Positions 7,765 through 14,708 are shown, counted from the stretch's first letter. The stretch is 16,248 bases of DNA from Bdellovibrionales bacterium (GCA_020435025.1 JAGRAG010000075.1:1-16248); one strand, 5' to 3'. A program made the numbers and translations. The notes: a model not told the origin generated them from the letters alone.

Positions 7765-8631
7765 ATGCGTTCAATTATTTTATTTATGGCCCTATTCGGA
7801 TTATTTTCCTCTGCTTTCGCGGACTTACGTGGTATTGGAGACAACTTAGACAAAGAAGGCAACCGCCTTTCCCAATCTCATGAAAATATTAATGTCCAAC
7901 CTGTTGAAGCTCTTGCCGGAACTGTCATCTCTACCGGTGGAAACACGATTAAATATATTGGCAGAGCCCTTTCTTTGATTCAGCAAGAAGGGTACGAGGA
8001 AATCGTTGAAGCCACAATTGACTCTGGGGCATGTATTGCGAAAAAAGCTGAAAACGGTCAGATTTTGGAACTCACAGCATGTGGAGTCGAAGTGGCCGGA
8101 CGTTTTTTATCCATCTCCATTGATTTTGTTTCAAGAGAGACAGGCAATCTAATATATTATGTTACAGAAGTAGCTTCTGACCTATCGGGCATCTGGCTTG
8201 AGGCCTTTGATGCTTGTGCTAGAACTCTTGGAGAAGAAAATTGGCCGCGCTACGTACGACCGTGTACCGCCATAGCAGTGGTATTTGACTATGCTGGTCG
8301 TTTGGTTCGAGCAGTCGGAATTGCGATTGTCGATACGGTTGCAGCGGTCGCCTATGATTCGGGAAGTTTAGTCATCAATACATTTAACATCCCTGCTAGC
8401 CTGATCCGCCTAGAACCAGAGGACGCTATGCAAAGTACATTCTATGCTCTTCATAGCCTGTTTTGTGGTGTTGTGGATATCGTTCTTGTTATTCCTCGAT
8501 TTTTATCGGAAATATTAGGAGATAAGCCAGTCCGACGATGTTTAGAGTTCAGTCAATCTGGGAGTGACCCTTATGACCAAATTCGAGCCGAAGGAGGATG
8601 GAAAGCCTTTTCGGAAATAGAAGGCTTATGA
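7765..8631 (+). CDS. Exported helical six-cysteine protein of unknown function
   Basis: A 288-residue protein starting at ATG 7765 with AGGTGA at 7753-7758 as ribosome site. A signal peptide spans residues 1-19 (ending SSAFA, then DL). The mature part has six cysteines (about residues 90, 106, 151, 167, 234, 259) and several long amphipathic or hydrophobic helix-like stretches, for example AIAVVFDYAGRLVRAVGIAI around 169-188 and CGVVDIVLVIPRFLSEIL around 234-251. These hydrophobic stretches contain charged residues, so they look like packed or membrane-associated helices rather than clear TM spans. I recognise no family. It follows a terminator and a leader of about 140 bp, so it is probably an independent unit; rpmG lies 113 bp downstream on the same strand. 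Confidence 0.8.
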   Translation: MRSIILFMALFGLFSSAFADLRGIGDNLDKEGNRLSQSHENINVQPVEALAGTVISTGGNTIKYIGRALSLIQQEGYEEIVEATIDSGACIAKKAENGQILELTACGVEVAGRFLSISIDFVSRETGNLIYYVTEVASDLSGIWLEAFDACARTLGEENWPRYVRPCTAIAVVFDYAGRLVRAVGIAIVDTVAAVAYDSGSLVINTFNIPASLIRLEPEDAMQSTFYALHSLFCGVVDIVLVIPRFLSEILGDKPVRRCLEFSQSGSDPYDQIRAEGGWKAFSEIEGL

Positions 8632-8671
8632 AATCCAGCCTTTCTGGCTAACGTTGAAGGATTCACTTATT

Positions 8672-8699
8672 TTGATGGAATTAGAAAATTATCTAGATT
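8672..8699 (+). promoter_or_regulatory. Possible sigma-70 promoter for rpmG
   Basis: TTGATG (8672-8677) and TAGATT (8694-8699) are separated by 16 bp and lie about 45 bp before the rpmG start. The match to TTGACA/TATAAT is partial (5/6 and 4/6) and the region is AT-rich, so chance is not excluded. Confidence 0.25.
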
Positions 8700-8744
8700 T
8701 TATAGCTTTTTTAGTGTTATAGAATCAGATTCTGGAGGTTGTAA

Positions 8745-8927
8745 ATGGCAAAGAAAAAGGGAAAAGTTCGAATTATCACTCTCGAATGTACGGTTGCTCG
8801 TGGTGAAGGTAAGACGCCCTCTCGTTACACGACTAAAAAGAACACTCAAACGCATCCAGAGCGCTTAGAGAAAATGAAATACAATCCATTTTTGCGTAAG
8901 CACACTCTTCACAAAGAAATTAAATAA
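8745..8927 (+). CDS. rpmG: 50S ribosomal protein L33
   Basis: The 60-residue product is unmistakable L33, part of the large ribosomal subunit near the exit-site tRNA. It has the family core KGKVRIITLEC, then PSRYTTKKN, then ERLEKMKYNPFLRKHTLHKE. The length is normal. Only one cysteine is present (the C of LEC), so this is the zinc-free (C-) type rather than the four-cysteine zinc-ribbon form. A strong ribosome site TGGAGGT (8733-8739) precedes ATG 8745. It is not next to rpmB here, unlike the common rpmB-rpmG arrangement, and ends 9 bp before the stop of the convergent response-regulator gene with no terminator visible between them. Confidence 0.97.
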   Translation: MAKKKGKVRIITLECTVARGEGKTPSRYTTKKNTQTHPERLEKMKYNPFLRKHTLHKEIK

Positions 8928-8936
8928 ATACGTCAA

Positions 8937-9650
8937 TTAAGAAACTTGCGATTTTTGGGTCGAGCTAACAGCCTGATAGCTGTATCCGACCCCATGAACA
9001 GATTTAATGACTTTCGAATGTTCCCCTAGCTTTTTTCGAAGAGACGCCACATAGGTATCAACGCTTCGATCAGACACATTCGTAGAATTTCCCCATACAG
9101 CTTCCAATATTTCCTCTCTTGTTTGTGCCTCTTCATTATGACTGGCAAGGAAATAAAGCAGTTTAAATTCCAATGGAGTCAGATCTAACTTTTTACCCGT
9201 TTCATTATCCGTCACCACCTGCATTTCAAAGTTAAAAAGCAAAGGACCATAAATGATATCCACCGGGTGCTCCGCCATGTCTTTGAACTTTTTAATTTTA
9301 GAATCAATGCGAACCCGCAGTTCTTCTGGATTGCACGGCTTCACAATATAGTCATCCGCTCCTAAATTAAAACCTAATACCTTACTAGATACCTCGGTTC
9401 GAGATGTAAGAAAGATGATGGGCTTATGACGGAGGGCTTTTATTTTTCTTGCTTCTGCCAAGAGATCAAATCCATTGCCGTCACCTAACATGATGTCAAA
9501 AAGGAACCCATCGAATTTGCCCTCTTTTATAACGTGCAATCCCTCATTGAAGCTGCTCGCCATAGTAAGAGTATAATGGGAAGCAAGAGCTTTCTCGATG
9601 ATTAAACGATGGGCTGCTTCGTCTTCGACAACTAGTAAATGCGGTTTCAT
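8937..9650 (-). CDS. OmpR/PhoB-family response regulator
   Basis: A 237-residue transcription regulator controlled by phosphorylation. The receiver domain (about 1-122) has acidic-pocket Glu9/Asp10, phospho-acceptor Asp52 (LFDIMLGDG), Thr82 (LTS) and Lys104 (IVKPC). The C-terminal winged-helix DNA-binding domain (about 135-226) shows LTPLEFKLLYFLA, the recognition region DRSVDTYVASLRKKL and the end motif VHGVGYSY. It starts at ATG 9650 with ribosome site AGGAGAA at 9654-9660, overlapping the cheY stop, so translation of the two is likely coupled. No histidine kinase gene is adjacent; the kinase must be elsewhere. Its position as third gene of a cheX-cheY operon links it to the same phospho-signalling circuit. 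Targets unknown. Confidence 0.93.
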   Translation of the reverse strand: MKPHLLVVEDEAAHRLIIEKALASHYTLTMASSFNEGLHVIKEGKFDGFLFDIMLGDGNGFDLLAEARKIKALRHKPIIFLTSRTEVSSKVLGFNLGADDYIVKPCNPEELRVRIDSKIKKFKDMAEHPVDIIYGPLLFNFEMQVVTDNETGKKLDLTPLEFKLLYFLASHNEEAQTREEILEAVWGNSTNVSDRSVDTYVASLRKKLGEHSKVIKSVHGVGYSYQAVSSTQKSQVS

Positions 9651-9658
9651 ATCTTCTC

Positions 9659-10063
9659 CTAAGCTGCCGACCCAACTCTCTTCTTATAGACGGCTTCGAC
9701 TTTGTCTTTTAAAGAAGCCGGAGTAAATGGCTTTAAAACATAATTATCAACTCCAGACATAACTGCGTCTTTAACCTGACTCGTCTCAGATTCGGCTGTT
9801 AGCATTAAAAAGGGAGCATTTTTGTACTTTTCATTCGCACGGACCGCTTTGAGAAACTCTAGTCCTGTCATATTTGGCATATTCCAGTCGGAGATGATCA
9901 ACCCCACTTTCTCTTCCGAATTTAGCAAAGCTTGCATGGCCAGTTTTCCATCGGCTGCTTCCAAAAACTTTGTTAACCCCATAGATCGACAGGATTTAAT
10001 GACTATTTTTCTCATTGTTGTCATATCGTCTACGACTAAAACTAAAGTATTTGCATCAAACAT
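9659..10063 (-). CDS. cheY: CheY-like single-domain response regulator
   Basis: A 134-residue stand-alone receiver domain with no output domain. It has the acidic pair Asp12/Asp13, phospho-acceptor Asp59 (ISDWNMPNMTG), Thr89 (LTAE), the switch aromatic Tyr108 and Lys111 (YVLKPF), the full CheY set. WNMP after the acceptor and the LTAE motif are typical of chemotaxis CheY that binds the flagellar motor switch, though other CheY-like adaptors share them. Ribosome site GAGGGAA sits in the 14-bp gap after cheX. A CheX-type phosphatase immediately upstream is the natural partner for dephosphorylating it. A role in motility control is probable but not shown by the window, which has no cheA, receptor or flagellar genes. 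Confidence 0.92.
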   Translation of the reverse strand: MFDANTLVLVVDDMTTMRKIVIKSCRSMGLTKFLEAADGKLAMQALLNSEEKVGLIISDWNMPNMTGLEFLKAVRANEKYKNAPFLMLTAESETSQVKDAVMSGVDNYVLKPFTPASLKDKVEAVYKKRVGSAA

Positions 10064-10077
10064 AATTCCCTCGCTTT

Positions 10078-10587
10078 TTACTTACCTTGATATACCCATT
10101 GAATTCCAAAAAATACTTCTCCGGAGCCAACATCCAAAGAAAAATCGACCTTTATGCCTGTTGACCAGTCATGAACTTGCTCAGAACTGACTAAAAAAGG
10201 ACGAGCCATTTCAAATTTGTATCCCATTTCGTTGAGCTTGGTTTTTGCTCCACCAAAGATCATATTTAATAGTTCACATGCCCCATCTTGAATCTCTTCA
10301 TTGATCTCTGTATAGGTTTCTCCAAGAAGCTTTGAGTAGACTTCTAGGTATGCGTCTTTTGAAAAACAAATGGCAATGCTTCCCACCCACTCACCTAGCC
10401 TTAAAGGCAAGACGGAGCCAATGGCATACTCGTTAAATGTTTCTAGTTTAGTTTCTCTCGGAGAAAAGTCTTTTAGAGAGACACCGGCTTGAATTTCAAA
10501 AACATCTTTTACAGATCTTAAAAAGCAACCCAAGAACTCCTTATCTTGAAGGGGGTGCGTTGGTATCTTTAAAGCTGGTTCGGCCAT
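10078..10587 (-). CDS. cheX: CheX-like CheY-phosphate phosphatase
   Basis: A 169-residue protein of the CheC/CheX/FliY phosphatase group, which removes the phosphate from CheY-P. The diagnostic motif D-x3-E-x2-N followed about 22 residues later by P is present as Asp101, Glu105, Asn108 and Pro130, in a helix reading EIQDGACELLNMIFGG. Glu105 and Asn108 are the expected catalytic pair. There is one motif copy, as in CheX, not two as in CheC. I chose ATG 10587 over ATG 10599 because AAGGT lies 6 bp upstream of the former and no ribosome site precedes the latter. It is first gene of the cheX-cheY-response regulator operon. Confidence 0.88.
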   Translation of the reverse strand: MAEPALKIPTHPLQDKEFLGCFLRSVKDVFEIQAGVSLKDFSPRETKLETFNEYAIGSVLPLRLGEWVGSIAICFSKDAYLEVYSKLLGETYTEINEEIQDGACELLNMIFGGAKTKLNEMGYKFEMARPFLVSSEQVHDWSTGIKVDFSLDVGSGEVFFGIQWVYQGK

Positions 10588-10708
10588 GGCTACCTTCATT
10601 GATGTTAAAGTTTAATGAACTCACTTTAATGTATCGGACGCGAAATCCTATAAGTGAATATGTTTTCTTATTTTTACAGAATCTAACTTTAAGCCACTTA
10701 GACAAAAG

Positions 10709-10723
10709 TTTGAGTATCTCAAA
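10709..10723. promoter_or_regulatory. Perfect 6-bp-arm palindrome, operator-like
   Basis: TTTGAG-TAT-CTCAAA is a perfect inverted repeat with a 3-bp centre, about 120 bp upstream of cheX. It has no T-run after it, so a terminator is unlikely; a regulator site is possible. Confidence 0.3.
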
Positions 10724-10810
10724 ATCAAACGAATACCGACCATCGCCTAAGTAACAGGATATTCATACAACACACTTATTCTTTTCCACTAACTAGCTAA
10801 TAAAATTTAA

Positions 10811-10865
10811 AGTTGATACACTACTAAAATTGACGGAGTTAATGCTTTTAGTTGATACTACTATT
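10811..10865. repeat. Two-copy direct repeat AGTTGATAC-TACTA
   Basis: AGTTGATACACTACTA at 10811-10826 and AGTTGATACTACTATT at 10850-10865 share AGTTGATAC plus TACTA, offset by 39 bp. Such a pair upstream of a gene may be a tandem activator or repressor site, or an old short duplication. Confidence 0.35.
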
Positions 10866-11060
10866 GAGCACATAGGTAAGTTTCCACACTTCCTAAAATG
10901 TCATTGAGTTTGACACTTTTTTTGAATTTAATTTAAAGGGATAAACAAGAAAAAGAGATTTTTCTGTAGCTGCTGGAAGTCGTTCATTGCCACTTTCACT
11001 TTAATACAGCTTAATCTTTCTACAAACGATAGAATACGGGAACTTTGCCAGGAGCATTCC

Positions 11061-11546
11061 ATGCCACTTAAAAAACAAGAGATCTATCAAAAAATAATTG
11101 AAAGCCTTGAGCAAGAACTCAATACAATGATTCAATCAGCTAAGAACGCAAAAGATGCTGCAACCAATGAAGAAAGCAAAGCAGAAAACAAGTACGATAC
11201 ACGTGGTTTAGAAGCTTCTTATCTTGCAGGAGCTCAAGCAAAGCGAGCAACCGAACTGCGTGAAATGATCAATTTGTTTAAAACCACACCAGTACAAAAC
11301 TATGATTCTACGACTCCCATTGGACATACGGCTTTAGTGAAGTTACAACATGATGACCATATCACTTGGTATTTCGTCGCTCCTCAAGAAGGAGGCCTCA
11401 CTCTTCATTATCAAGATTACACCATTTTCGTCATCAGCCCCTTCTCTCCAGTTGGCCAGGCTTTGATGGGAAGAAAACAGGGTGACGAATTTGAATTAGA
11501 AATTAAAAACGAAATTCGTGAGTACGAAATTATTTCGGTGCAGTAG
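11061..11546 (+). CDS. GreA/GreB-like transcript-cleavage or secondary-channel protein
   Basis: A 161-residue protein with the two-part Gre architecture. The N-terminal half (about 1-75) is charged and helical, with a tip-like segment around residues 32-50 (acidic residues Asp32, Glu37, Glu38, Glu42, Asp46) analogous to the acidic tip that GreA inserts into the RNA polymerase secondary channel. The C-terminal half is FKBP-like, with VISPFSPVGQALMGRKQGDEF (124-144), the conserved Gre C-terminal motif. The sequence is divergent from true GreA, so it may be one of the accessory Gre-fold proteins (competitors or modulators) rather than the housekeeping cleavage factor. Ribosome site CAGGAGC lies 7 bp before ATG 11061. 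It is probably a single-gene unit; 175 bp separate it from the lipoprotein gene. Confidence 0.85.
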   Translation: MPLKKQEIYQKIIESLEQELNTMIQSAKNAKDAATNEESKAENKYDTRGLEASYLAGAQAKRATELREMINLFKTTPVQNYDSTTPIGHTALVKLQHDDHITWYFVAPQEGGLTLHYQDYTIFVISPFSPVGQALMGRKQGDEFELEIKNEIREYEIISVQ

Positions 11547-11694
11547 TTTATTAAAAAACAATCGTAACGTAGTTTTCACTAACGAGCTCCATAAGACATA
11601 TGAATGGCACCTGAATCTTGCGACAACATTCTCCAGACCCACAATCTATTGTAATACAGAGAAACTAAAGAAGTTGACTCGTAATACCGATAAC

Positions 11695-11724
11695 AGGAGG
11701 AATAGAAAAATGGTAGGTTAAGTG
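11695..11724 (+). promoter_or_regulatory. Strong ribosome site feeding a 3-codon ORF just before the lipoprotein GTG
   Basis: AGGAGG at 11695-11700 is the best Shine-Dalgarno in the window and is ideally spaced (9 nt) to ATG 11710. That ATG reads Met-Val-Gly-stop (TAA 11719-11721). GTG 11722 follows directly, in the same frame, and begins the lipoprotein. Either GTG is used with the weaker AGGT at 11715-11718, or ribosomes terminate and reinitiate. Confidence 0.5.
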
Positions 11725-13809
11725 GTACGTCTTATTTTGATACTATTAATGTCTTTGTTGTTTTTGTCTGCTTGCAAGCTAAATCAAGAGATATTAAGCA
11801 CCAATCAGAACATTGCCCCTCCAGCGCTTCCTCCTCCGTCCATTCCCTCAAACCCCGTAATCACGTTTCAAATTGAGTCTAAAGCGGATGGGACAGGAAC
11901 ACCCGTAAATTTGCAAAATTTGGCTCTTAATGCCAACGAAGATTTACATTTAATCAAGCGAGAAGATGGCACTTTTGTAGAACAAGTCAGTGATGTCAAA
12001 TGGCAAGTAATCAGCTTATCAGATCCCAAAGAAAATAGCTTACAAAGCAGTAGCGACGGAAGCATTCATGCCACAGCAGCTGGCCAGTTTAAAATTAGAA
12101 TTATATCTCCCGAACTTTCAGAAGATGTGTTTTTAGATATGAACGTTGAACCTGTAATGGAAAGCTTCAATCACCCTTATTATAACTTAGCCCTAGCGGA
12201 TGTCTCTACACTATCAGACTCAACCGTTCCGTCCCTGATTGATGGAACGACTTACACTCGCTTAAATCCCTACTCCGGAAGAAATTTGACTGTTGATGGA
12301 GCTGTTACATGGACAGGTTCTTCAAATATATTTTTAAGAGCCGACACTCTCACTTTCCAAAACAATGCGATCATCATAGCTGATGGAAAAAACTACGTTA
12401 GCAATAGCATTGCTGGAGCTGGCGGTAGTGGCGGTGGAGCACCTACTGGCTGTGGAGGTACTGCCGGAGCTGGTGGAAGCAATGGCGGGAATGGAGTGAA
12501 TGCTACAGGTGGTAGTTGCATGGGCACTGCAGGGGTCGGATACGGCTCCACATATTCAGTGGGCTTTAGCCACTATGGCATAGGGGGTGATGGTGGCAAC
12601 GGCTCGAATTCTGCCAAAGGATCAGGGTCAAATGGTGCTGGAGGAGGCGGAGGCGCCACTTACAACCTTTGGGGCGGAGGGGCCGGCGGTGGAGGTCTAA
12701 TTGTTATTGTCGCAAACACGATCTCTGGAAATGGTATGATTCGAGCAAAAGGTGGAGACGGACGTCATGGAGTTTACAGTGTGAAGGACATTCCAGGTGG
12801 CGGCGGCGGTGGTGTAATATTTGTCGCTACCAAAAACTATAGTGGCAACCTGCAGGCTTCAGCAATGGGAGGAAAAACAAACGGCGGGCTTAATTATTCG
12901 GGCCAGGAGGGAACCGCCCGAATTTTTCAAATTATGCCTGATGACTCCCTTATTGAAAGGAATTTCACAGACTCCTGGGATGATACTGGGGCCTTCACGC
13001 CAAACAATTCTACAATACCCTACCCTATTTCTATCCTTCCCGATCCCAATAGCCTCTCTGATGAGACTTTATCAGATACAACGATTAATGGTTATATTTA
13101 TACGAGAATCAATCCCTACACAGCAAAGCAACTTACAATTAGTGGGACCGTACAACATGAGCTGAGAAAACCCAGCGCTATATTTTTAAGAGCGATAGAT
13201 CTAATTTTCTCTCCCGGCTCGATGTTAAGTGCCAATGGCGAACCGGGACATAATGGACACTATGGCGGAGAAGGTGGAAACGGCGGAGCTGGTGGAACGG
13301 GATGTTCACAAACCGGAAAACAAGATGTGTCATCGGGTGGTGTAGATGGCCCGCGCGGAGGAGGAACTTGTCCGTCCGGTGGAGGAGTCGGGTGGGGCTC
13401 GTTTTACTCTGATGGGTTCTTCTATGGTACTGGAGGAAGAGGGGGAGATAGTGACATAAGTGCCGGTGGTTTGGGTTCAAATGGAGCCGGAGGAGGAGGA
13501 CACGCCACTTACAACCTCTGGGGAGGCGGAGGTGGAGGCGGTGGCCTAATTGTTATAGTCGCCGAAAGCATTAGTGGTCCCGGAACAATTACAGCTAAAG
13601 GGGGCGATCGAAATGGTTCGGTTCAAGTAAACGGTGCTGGAGGAGGAGGAGTCATTTGGATAGCTACGAAAACTTATTCTGGAGAACTCACCATAGATGT
13701 TTCCCATGGAGTGGCCAATGGTCCAAACGCTACAGCAGGCAAAGCTAGGATTTTCAAGATAGAATCCGACAATTCACTTACTGAAAAGAGCTTCGATACC
13801 GCGTTCTAG
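11722..13809 (+). CDS. Glycine-rich two-repeat surface lipoprotein
   Basis: A 695-residue lipoprotein: residues 1-18 are a lipoprotein signal with lipobox LSAC (Cys18 the lipidated residue, next residue Lys). A proline-rich linker (about 32-44) and a beta-rich region follow. The rest is two tandem copies (about 163-419 and 444-695) of a domain with YTRxNPY near its start, a hydrophobic FLRAxxLxF strand, a glycine-rich middle carrying ATYNLWGGG, a LIVIVA strand, GGGGGGVI-type turns, and a KARIF/TARIF end. Each glycine-rich middle has two cysteines. The regular strand-glycine spacing suggests a beta-helix or glycine-sheet surface structure. No catalytic motif is seen. A surface or adhesin-like role is inference. 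The glycine codons raise local G+C, which does not by itself imply transfer. The start is GTG 11722, because no other start in frame precedes the signal peptide without the intervening stop. Confidence 0.85.
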   Translation: MVRLILILLMSLLFLSACKLNQEILSTNQNIAPPALPPPSIPSNPVITFQIESKADGTGTPVNLQNLALNANEDLHLIKREDGTFVEQVSDVKWQVISLSDPKENSLQSSSDGSIHATAAGQFKIRIISPELSEDVFLDMNVEPVMESFNHPYYNLALADVSTLSDSTVPSLIDGTTYTRLNPYSGRNLTVDGAVTWTGSSNIFLRADTLTFQNNAIIIADGKNYVSNSIAGAGGSGGGAPTGCGGTAGAGGSNGGNGVNATGGSCMGTAGVGYGSTYSVGFSHYGIGGDGGNGSNSAKGSGSNGAGGGGGATYNLWGGGAGGGGLIVIVANTISGNGMIRAKGGDGRHGVYSVKDIPGGGGGGVIFVATKNYSGNLQASAMGGKTNGGLNYSGQEGTARIFQIMPDDSLIERNFTDSWDDTGAFTPNNSTIPYPISILPDPNSLSDETLSDTTINGYIYTRINPYTAKQLTISGTVQHELRKPSAIFLRAIDLIFSPGSMLSANGEPGHNGHYGGEGGNGGAGGTGCSQTGKQDVSSGGVDGPRGGGTCPSGGGVGWGSFYSDGFFYGTGGRGGDSDISAGGLGSNGAGGGGHATYNLWGGGGGGGGLIVIVAESISGPGTITAKGGDRNGSVQVNGAGGGGVIWIATKTYSGELTIDVSHGVANGPNATAGKARIFKIESDNSLTEKSFDTAF
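12208..12978 (+). repeat. First copy of the glycine-rich domain
   Basis: It encodes residues 163-419 of the lipoprotein, from TLSDSTV to NFTDSW. The best-conserved 90-bp block is 12625-12714. Confidence 0.75.
13051..13806 (+). repeat. Second copy of the glycine-rich domain
   Basis: It encodes residues 444-695, from SLSDETL to the C-terminus. Its block 13474-13563 aligns without gaps to 12625-12714, with 28 of 30 identical residues, while flanking parts have diverged much further. Confidence 0.75.
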
Positions 13810-13844
13810 CCGGTTCCCCTCAAAATAGAGACGAAATAAGCCGA

Positions 13845-14708
13845 TTACAAGTCACTCATCAAATTTATTAAAGACGGATGATCGATAAACGGATTACGGA
13901 TTCCTTGGAAATAGTAAATCTTTTCTTGTTTCATTAATTCATCTAGGTCCACCGGATCTTGTTGATGCCACTTTCTTAAAAAGTACTCCTGCTCTTGAGA
14001 AAGGCTCGCATTGTAACGAATAGCAAAGTAGAAAAGAGAACGGGCTATATCACCTTTGATTTCATTCGGTGGCTCAAAGTATGTTGCTGAACTGCCCCTG
14101 ACCGCATGGCCTCTCTTGGCCGCTGCACATGTCTTTGAGGTCGTTTTATACACTTCGCCAAACTCAATATTTCCTCTTGAGCTATTAATTCGAGTACTGA
14201 CTGGATACAGAATAAATAGATCTGATTTTTGCTGTTCAAGCCGAAATTGCCTATTGAATTTACTCTGAGGCCATGAGTGTTCAGTATTTAAAACGTTATG
14301 ATCAGGAATCAAACCAGGACCTATTGTTCCTCCGACCTGTTGAGAGCTATAAGACGTATTACAATAAACGTCTTTAAGATAATACTGATCTGATTGAATT
14401 AAGAAAATATCACCGAATAACTTTTTGCGAGCATCGGAATACGAAAATGTAAGATGTTGGTAACAGCCTTGAGTTCTGCCGACTTGACAGCTTGTGATTT
14501 CATCCCAAGTACCTTCATTAAATATATGAGTTGATGAAAGAATAGTATGCAACTCCGCCCGCAATGAATTTTCATTGAGACCATTTTGTAAATCTATATA
14601 AAATTTTTCTCCGTAGTAGGTTATTGGACGTTCACCAGTTACTGTAATATTGGCGAATGCGTGAAACGACAGCCATAAGACGACTAAGCCAAGACTCCAT
14701 CTTATCAT
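13845..14708 (-). CDS. Exported Endonuclease I (EndA/NucM/Vvn family)
   Basis: A 287-residue secreted or periplasmic nonspecific nuclease. The signal peptide is residues 1-19 (ending SFHAFA). Family landmarks appear in order: NTEHSWPQS (141-149) with the catalytic His144 preceded by Glu143; DLFILYPVSTRINSSRGN (163-180) and FGEVY (183-187); FEPPNEIKGDIARSLFY (211-227), including the metal-site region; and WHQQDP (247-252) to QGIRNPFIDHP (268-278). Length is usual for the family and no key residue is missing, so it should be active on DNA and possibly RNA. Cysteines at 74, 82, 116 and 194 could form the family's disulfides. Ribosome site AGGGGAG (14712-14718) precedes ATG 14708; a palindrome ATCCT-T-AGGAT lies at 14720-14730 in the leader. 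It is probably a single-gene unit. Role: degrading extracellular or, in a predator, prey DNA (inference). Confidence 0.95.
   Translation of the reverse strand: MIRWSLGLVVLWLSFHAFANITVTGERPITYYGEKFYIDLQNGLNENSLRAELHTILSSTHIFNEGTWDEITSCQVGRTQGCYQHLTFSYSDARKKLFGDIFLIQSDQYYLKDVYCNTSYSSQQVGGTIGPGLIPDHNVLNTEHSWPQSKFNRQFRLEQQKSDLFILYPVSTRINSSRGNIEFGEVYKTTSKTCAAAKRGHAVRGSSATYFEPPNEIKGDIARSLFYFAIRYNASLSQEQEYFLRKWHQQDPVDLDELMKQEKIYYFQGIRNPFIDHPSLINLMSDL

Larger units (their letters stand above)
10588..11060. other. 473-bp divergent intergenic region with dyads and direct repeats
   Basis: No credible gene lies here; the only + frame (10560-10754) begins inside cheX without a ribosome site. The region is AT-rich and presumably holds the promoters of the cheX operon (leftward) and the Gre-like gene (rightward). 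Visible structure: TTAAAGT-N11-ACTTTAA at 10605-10629; the 10-mer TCACTTTAAT at 10621-10630 and 10996-11005; a palindrome TTTGAG-TAT-CTCAAA at 10709-10723; and two copies of AGTTGATAC at 10811-10819 and 10850-10858. A TTGACA at 10910-10915 has TTTAAA 16 bp downstream, a possible weak promoter for the Gre-like gene with a leader of about 120 nt. Confidence 0.5.

Noticed and set aside
8636..8650. AGCC-TTTCT-GGCT hairpin after the gene ending at 8631 as a terminator
   Set aside because: The stem has only 4 bp and no T-run follows.
10560..10754. 64-codon + strand frame entering the long intergenic region
   Set aside because: It starts inside cheX antisense, with no ribosome site and no protein-like pattern after the overlap.
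11518..11721. 67-codon + strand frame between the Gre-like gene and the lipoprotein
   Set aside because: It overlaps the Gre-like 3' end out of frame, has no ribosome site and an unremarkable composition.
13178..13480. 100-codon - strand frame rich in His and Leu
   Set aside because: It is the antisense shadow of the glycine-rich repeats; glycine codons read in reverse avoid stops.
12400..13700. CRISPR-like or satellite array suggested by recurrent GGAGGx tracts
   Set aside because: Spacing is irregular and in-frame; the repeats are glycine codons of the lipoprotein.
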